The position numbers and the translations under genes were made by a program. Shown in pieces: positions 59,152-64,000 of a DNA stretch of 64,000 nucleotides (its first letter is position 1; every line of letters starts with the position of its first letter). The notes below the pieces were generated by a model. That model saw only the letters and a program-made list of their open reading frames with translations, did no database searches and was not told the DNA's origin. The stretch comes from Hydnum rufescens UP504 (lineage: Eukaryota; Basidiomycota; Agaricomycetes; Cantharellales; Hydnaceae), in NCBI GenBank assembly GCA_014904985.1, contig MU128929.1, forward strand, positions 211,663-275,662, read 5' to 3'.

Positions 59152-60783
59152 TCAGCGGGATGAACCGGGGGTGAATGAGGTCGGAGATCTGGAGATATCA
59201 CCCAGCAGATGCTCTCTGTCGGACATATTAGGGCTGCCATGGGACATGGAGATGTGAGGAAATCTGAACCGCGAAACGCGTCGAGAGACGGGAAAAAAAT
59301 ACTTCACTGATAATGTACTTGGATGGTTGGCTTTCGACGATGAGGCCGAAGGTTCCGAACGATCTTCATGTGTGTCGATGCTGCCTCCTCGATTCTGACT
59401 CACAGCAGCATAGTCGCCCCGAGGCGGGCGTGGTGGATACGGTGTGTATCGTTTTGAGGGGTCCAAGTGGTCATTTCGAATTGGGTGTAGGGGTGATTCT
59501 TTAGATTGAGGGGAACGGTCCTATCCACACAGCAAGCCAGATTAATGGGCACAAACTAGACCTGAGGTAACGGATCGTACGTTTTTCCGAGGCGTCAAAG
59601 CAGAGAAAGCAGAAATATGGGATCCACAAAGAACTTGATTATCCATACGCTCGACAATGCGATTTATGTTGCTCCCGGGAACAAAGCCCAGCGTTCTAGA
59701 TCGAAACTGAGACGCACGGCGGCACCCATCAAATACGACCGGTGCTTACCCTAGAGAAGGATCGACGGAATCAAATCGGCCGTAGATGACTGACCCAAAC
59801 TTGAGTCCAAAGTCTTCAAGGATCTGGGATCATAACAAGGGAGTACATCAGCAGTAAGTTATCTAACGCAGCTCCTCGAAGAGAGACGAAGAAATGAGGC
59901 GTGAACATGATGGGTGGAATTATACAGGTTATGTCCTTTCAACAGTCAAGGAGCTACAGGGAATTCATGTATCAATGGCTAGACATGAGGCATCACCTTG
60001 ACAGTAACACCATTGTTCAAACCAGAAAGAAAGACTTGGTCTATGGGAGAAATAGAAGAGTCTTCCGAAGCCTGATGTGGAACAAATATGACATCAGAAT
60101 TTCTAATTAGAACTCGATGTAATAGGATTCACCTTGGAAGGCTTCCCAGTCGATGGAGTCCCTGACAAAGACGAGCGACGGTGAGAAGTGGAAGGACCCT
60201 CGTCTCCATCGGATTGTTCCTTGCGGCCTGGGGGCGTCAAAGACTTGCTATCCACCGGTTTCATCGAATCTATCCGCCATCCTTGTCTGTAACTCGGTTC
60301 GACAGTTATTCTATATTACAATCAGTAGGGGCCGTAGCTTAGGAAAAGTGTCACACCTCCTACCAAGAAACATCCTTTTGTCTGATAATGGGTTATTAGG
60401 TGTGGTAACTGTAACCTACATAAAAGTCCTTCGAGAAATGGCATACCAAAAGTTTTAATAACTTCAACGGCTTCCTGAAAAAATGGATGCTATCAGACGG
60501 CTCTATTCTTTTCCAGAGGTGATCGGAACCTCATAAGTTCTGAATAGTACGAAAGCATAGGCCTGAATTCCTTCAGAAAAGGATGAGCGCAAGAAATTCT
60601 CGAAGCATTCGCAATTTAAGTTTACCTCGTTTCTGGAACACTGACACCTCGATAGGGTTATGATATGCGAGGAGCTGCGCGAAGGATCGAGGTCAAAAGT
60701 CGAGACGCTTCATTGGGGCTGGAACTAACCAAAGAGAGATCCTCAACTGTCGTATCATAGGGAAGACCTGACGACACTCCCAT
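59152..60783 (-). CDS. Probable RNA-binding protein with two RRM-like domains
   Basis: Spliced from many small exons. First RRM-like region: MGVSSGLPYDTTVEDLSL joined to LLAYHNPIEVSVFQKR and AYAFVLFRTYEEAVEVIKTF (RNP1-like AYAFVLF). A Ser/Thr-rich linker follows with SMKPVDSKSLTPPGRKEQ and RRSSLSGTPSTGKPSK. Second region: VFLSGLNNGVTVKILEDFGL, KFGSVIYGRFDSVDPSLG, TLGFVPGSNINRIVERMDNQ and VLCGSHISAF, with the RRM order beta1-alpha1-beta2-beta3-alpha2-beta4. The C-terminus is Ser/Pro-rich and ends TSFTPGSSR (stop 59152). The start at 60783 is 150 bp from the divergent ATP19 gene. Domain assignment is by pattern only; one exon around 60,330-60,450 is uncertain. Confidence 0.5.
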
Positions 60784-60933
60784 TAACCCTAGGGGCTATT
60801 ATACGCACTGCAAGTCACCCACGAGCGAAATGAACGTTCCACGCCTGCATCACGGCGCGTATTGACTCGAACGGGGAGAGGGAACAGCCGTGACTTTGCA
60901 TCCGACGCGCCCTTCTAACCTCTAAAAACCACC

Positions 60934-61359
60934 ATGTCCTAGTAAGCACCGTCGTGCTTTAACCGGTTCCAAGACGGGTGAGCCTAACCGTTGCCCATCC
61001 GGTGCCGCTCAAAGTCGCATTGCCGGACGTTTGATCAAGAATGAATACCTCGCCATCGGTGTTTTAACGTCCACGGCAGCGATTGCATATGCTTCCCTAG
61101 GTGGTGGCTCGAAGAAGGCCGTGGCTACTGATAAAGCAGGCAGCATTGTCGATTCCGTTAAGGGAACCTTTAAATCTGAGTAAGTCATTTGCCTTGCACC
61201 CGACCGGCGAAGAACTCAAATCATACTTTGACTACAGCGACGAGGAGGCTTTGTAAGTTCCTCTAAGGGATATACTGAACAAGGCGATAACTGACGTGAT
61301 GTATCAATAGTGTCCGGGAATTCATTGCTAAAGCAGAGAAAGAGGAAGCGAAACACTAG
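60934..61359 (+). CDS. ATP19: Mitochondrial ATP synthase subunit k (Atp19-like)
   Basis: Small membrane subunit of the F1Fo-ATP synthase dimer interface. Four exons: 60934-60941, 61015-61179, 61238-61252, 61311-61359; 237 nt, 78 residues. The first exon is only 8 nt (ATG TCC TA), giving MSYRIAGRLIKNEYLAIGVL, then a hydrophobic stretch TSTAAIAYASLGGGSKK, a linker, and the conserved acidic tail DDEEAFVREFIAKAEKEEAK. All introns have GT..AG (58-73 bp), and the frame is continuous only with this structure, so normal ORF calling misses the gene. Family call rests on the IAGR..NEYLAIG and EE(A)F(I/V)..FI..AE pattern seen in other fungi. Confidence 0.82.
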
Positions 61360-61993
61360 AAGGTCGAATACCACGAATATCAACCTAGTAGAGAGATTGT
61401 GAACCGTTTTGAATATCGTTTCTTGGGACCCAAGACACAAGTGCCCCCCCGTTGCGTGGACCACGGTGTTGTGTCCCAACCACCAGCATTAATTGTAACA
61501 TTGGATCAAGATATTGCCCGCGGAGCTAATGAGCAGCTCAGGCCATGTTCTTGCCTAGCATACTCTGAGTCCACCCTGGCTGGGGACCGTTTGGAATCCG
61601 AGGTGACGTCTCTCTTGTGGATGTCCAACTACCTGGAGACATTTGCCATGTGCTTAACGAGAATATTAGTGGACTGTGTACAATTTATGATCATAATAAT
61701 TGGCTCTGGTGGGGAATTACAAAGATATGTAAAGCGAGTTCGAGTGGAGATGGCACCTCCCCAAGTGAGCAACGCGAGCCACCTGATGCTCCTCCCGGGC
61801 AGGGTCACATGCGTATACACAGAAAGCGGAGGGAAAGCCCTGGACCACAGATTATGACGGATGTCAAACACGATAATAAATCGAATAACGGGAAATAAGA
61901 TGTTGACAGAAGTCCCTTGGTAGGAAGAGGCAAGTGAAAGAATGGCTTCGAGGGTTCGCAAGAAAGACTGCAGCGCGAGAAACACGGGGCCGG
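61360..61993. other. Intergenic between convergent ATP19 and FHA genes; one unexplained 152-codon frame
   Basis: A plus-strand open frame at 61399-61857 starts MNRFEYRFLGPKTQ and contains the hydrophobic ILVDCVQFMIIIIGSGG. No family recognised and no support from splicing; it may be chance. Confidence 0.3.
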
Positions 61994-63178
61994 TCACGTT
62001 AATGACATTTTTGTCAATGATTCTGGGAGGGCCACTACATCGTCGCAATACGCCCGGGATATCGATTCGGGGAGACGCCGTTTCTTCGACGTATCTTCTG
62101 CAGCAAACCTCCCCGCAAGTTTCCTCTCCCCATGATCTTCTACGCGATGCGTCGCGTCGTCGTCAGACCCTTGGCCCTCGGCGATATCTGAACGTTTCCG
62201 TTTCACGGTGGGTGGATGGATCTGGTAGGTAATGATGAGACAAGTCATTTTTTGGAATTATTTTCTTTCACGCACATCATCGCTCTCCTCGTCAAGAGTC
62301 GCGTCTAACGAAACATTCAAACCGTTCATATCTATTCGACATCCGCCAATGGAGCGTCATGCGGAATGAGAGCACAAATCGAAAGCACGAACCACTAAGT
62401 AGTAGTTGCATGCTCGAGTCCATCGGTCTTGGCTTGACGGGTTGAGGTGTTGGGCGGTGTATCGTTCTCTTGACGAATTTGTACTTTGTCCAAGACACCT
62501 CTTCGCCTTTCGGAACGAAAGCCACAGATATCGTGAAGGGAGCATCGACCTGTTACCAGTCATGGTTGCGAAAGGCTGACTCAATGTCGATCATATGACT
62601 GACCTTATTCGAATATGCCTTGGTCTTGGGAGCAGTCCCAAAGCAAAGGATGTCTTTGTGAGCAAGCTTGGCCTTCTCGCCGACCTTCATAGGAGTCCAT
62701 ATGGAGTTGACAGCACGCCATGTCAAATTCGATGGTTTCAGATGTGTGATGTATACCTAGAATTCTAAGAGTCAGCGGACATTTGTGGTCGTACGATCTA
62801 GAGAAGAGGGGTCTGTAAGGTGCCGCGTACCCCGTCATCTTGCATCGTTATGAGTGCGTGAGTCCTCGAGACGGCTCGAGAGGGAAATAGGCAAGAGGGG
62901 CTGTGTGTTTGTGACCATGACTTGGGCGGCCGACGACGATAGTACCGCCTGGATGGAGGTCGAAAGCACTTCGATAGCCAGAATCTGGTTCACCAATAAG
63001 GAGAAGTTTTCCTATATCTGAGGGGATTAGGAGCACACTAGTGCGCGAGAGACGAGAAGAACTGACCGCCTACGCGTGGATTCAGGGTGGGAATATTAGG
63101 TGCAGCGATCGGTTTGGTGGGAAGGCTTGCTACTGTGGGGCGTGGTTGTGCAACGGGCGGAGGAGTAAGCATTGGCAT
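61994..63178 (-). CDS. FHA-domain protein, otherwise unknown
   Basis: Phosphothreonine-binding FHA fold inferred from motif order. Start MPMLTPPPVAQPRPTVAS at 63178, then DIGKLLLIGEPDS, DLHPGGTIVVGRPSH, and across a 41 bp intron AVSRTHALITMQDDG (the FHA SRxHA core), VYITHLKPSNLTWRA (in place of the usual S/TxNG strand), GEKAKLAHKDILCFG (the hxDxIxhG end), then VDAPFTISVAFVPKGE and a basic C-terminus RKRSDIAEGQGSDDD and KKRRLPESISRAY that could be a nuclear signal. The usual SxNGT is replaced by SNLTW, so ligand binding may differ. No second domain seen. Convergent with ATP19, divergent from the TRIP4-like gene. Confidence 0.6.
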
Positions 63179-63270
63179 CAGACGTGAGTTTGAAGCGTTG
63201 ACCCTATTTCAGGTTCTAGGCGGGATTTGGCGGTGAGTCGGCGCCTTGCTCCTCTTACTATACAGAAACT

Positions 63271-64000
63271 ATGAAGTCAACGCCATGGGTCAAAAATCAT
63301 TCTACAGTCACTTCGGATCTCTTGGCTGCATCTCACAGGGCTGGAAAGAAGGGAAAGGGCCGTGAGATGCTGAAGAAAGGCGACGCCCAATCCTTGAAGA
63401 GTAAAGAAGTGCAACGCATCGATCGCTTAATCAACTCACTCGAGAGCAACCAGCCCTCCCCGTGGACAGGAAAAGAGGCATGCTTTTGCAAAGGTATTCA
63501 AGGAGCCTATATGTCTCTAGCTTCCCATATTGACTTGGTGGAGAGCTCGGACCCATGAACTTTCGAGCTATACACCACTCTGCACACATTGCGGGCTCAT
63601 CTTATGTCTACTCCATCACCCAAATCACCCTTGTCCGTATTGTCACTCTCCACTTCTCTCCGAGTCGGCACGTACTGCCCTTGTCGCAAAGTTGCACCGG
63701 GAATTGGAGGTTGTCCTAAAGAAAGAAGCAGACGCTCAAGAGGCGGCTCGGCAGGAACGTTTGGAACGAGAGATAGAAGCCGCGGGCGGGGGCTCTTTTC
63801 CAATCTTGGCCTCTACCACCAATTCCCGCACACAGTTAGCCCCTCCGACACGCAAGGTGCTTTCTCTGAATTCCAAGACCAAGAAAGTTACTGTGGCTTC
63901 CTTCTCACCCGCTCCTCGTCCATCCGGTCTAGCGACATAGTGCAAGCCAGAGTGAAGTGGAGGATGACGAATTCTCTGGAGAGGGATTACAACCTCGTGT
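63271..64000 (+). CDS. Activating signal cointegrator 1-like (ASC-1/TRIP4) zinc-finger protein, truncated by the window end
   Basis: In animals and yeast (Rqt4) this family is part of the complex that splits collided ribosomes. Seen: a basic lead (KKGKGREMLKKGD), QRIDRLINSLESNQPSPW, then the C2HC5 zinc finger CFCKARTHELSSYTPLC, THCGLILCLLHH, PCPYC, formed by removing a short intron at about 63501-63551. A coiled region follows (ARTALVAKLHRELEVVL), then KVLSLNSKTKKVTVAS. A TAG at 63938-63940 follows SGLAT, but downstream EVEDDEFSGEGL in another frame looks coding, so an intron or frame change probably follows. An acceptor just before the ATG (63260) hints at an upstream exon, so the start is uncertain. 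Confidence 0.72.

Overview
The window is nuclear DNA of a filamentous fungus, most likely an Agaricomycete-like basidiomycete. Genes are closely packed on both strands and split by many short GT..AG introns (mostly 50-80 bp). The gene set is that of a fungal nucleus: NatA subunit, Rmd1, Furry/Mor2, dynactin p62, Dsl1/ZW10, Erv29/SURF4, Sds3, DcpS, uL2, Atp19. I cannot name the species from sequence alone. Exon borders were read by eye; those given to the base are where reading frame and family conservation agree.

Layout. 1-12,340 is gene-poor and repeat-rich. It holds four decayed copies of one unrecognised multi-exon gene family (two of them forming a large inverted repeat), a ~42 bp minisatellite, two tRNA-SINE-like copies and several short dispersed repeats. 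From 12,348 the conserved block starts: NAA15 (-) and RMD1-like (+) diverge from a 109 bp gap, followed by an HSL-type hydrolase (-), a J-domain protein (-), an inverted 5'-truncated copy of the ZW10 gene (-), ribosomal protein uL2 (+) and the very large Furry/Mor2/Tao3 gene (-). Then come Erv29/SURF4 (+), a small secreted Ala/Gly-rich protein (+), dynactin p62 (-) and ZW10/Dsl1 (+), the last two with start codons only 44 bp apart. After these lie an unrecognised two-repeat protein (-), an Sds3-like subunit (+), the scavenger decapping enzyme DcpS (-) and a forkhead factor (+). 53.9-59.0 kb is a ~2.8 kb tandem duplication of a short-chain dehydrogenase gene with N-terminal gene remnants. The right end carries a two-RRM-like protein (-), ATP synthase subunit k (+), an FHA-domain protein (-) and a truncated ASC-1/TRIP4-type zinc-finger gene (+).

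How they work together. Most genes are unrelated housekeeping functions with no cluster logic. Two themes stand out: ER-Golgi traffic and dynein (Erv29/SURF4, dynactin p62, ZW10/Dsl1 within 8 kb), and local duplication (ZW10 copy, SDR tandem, the left-end family). Three reading-frame breaks, two in the forkhead gene and one in SDR copy 1, all correspond to one missing base in a C or G run. Homopolymer-length error in the assembly should therefore be excluded before calling those genes broken. I found no convincing new multi-gene system; the most notable items are the unidentified decayed gene family, the Trp-acidic repeats of ZW10 and the two-repeat unknown protein.
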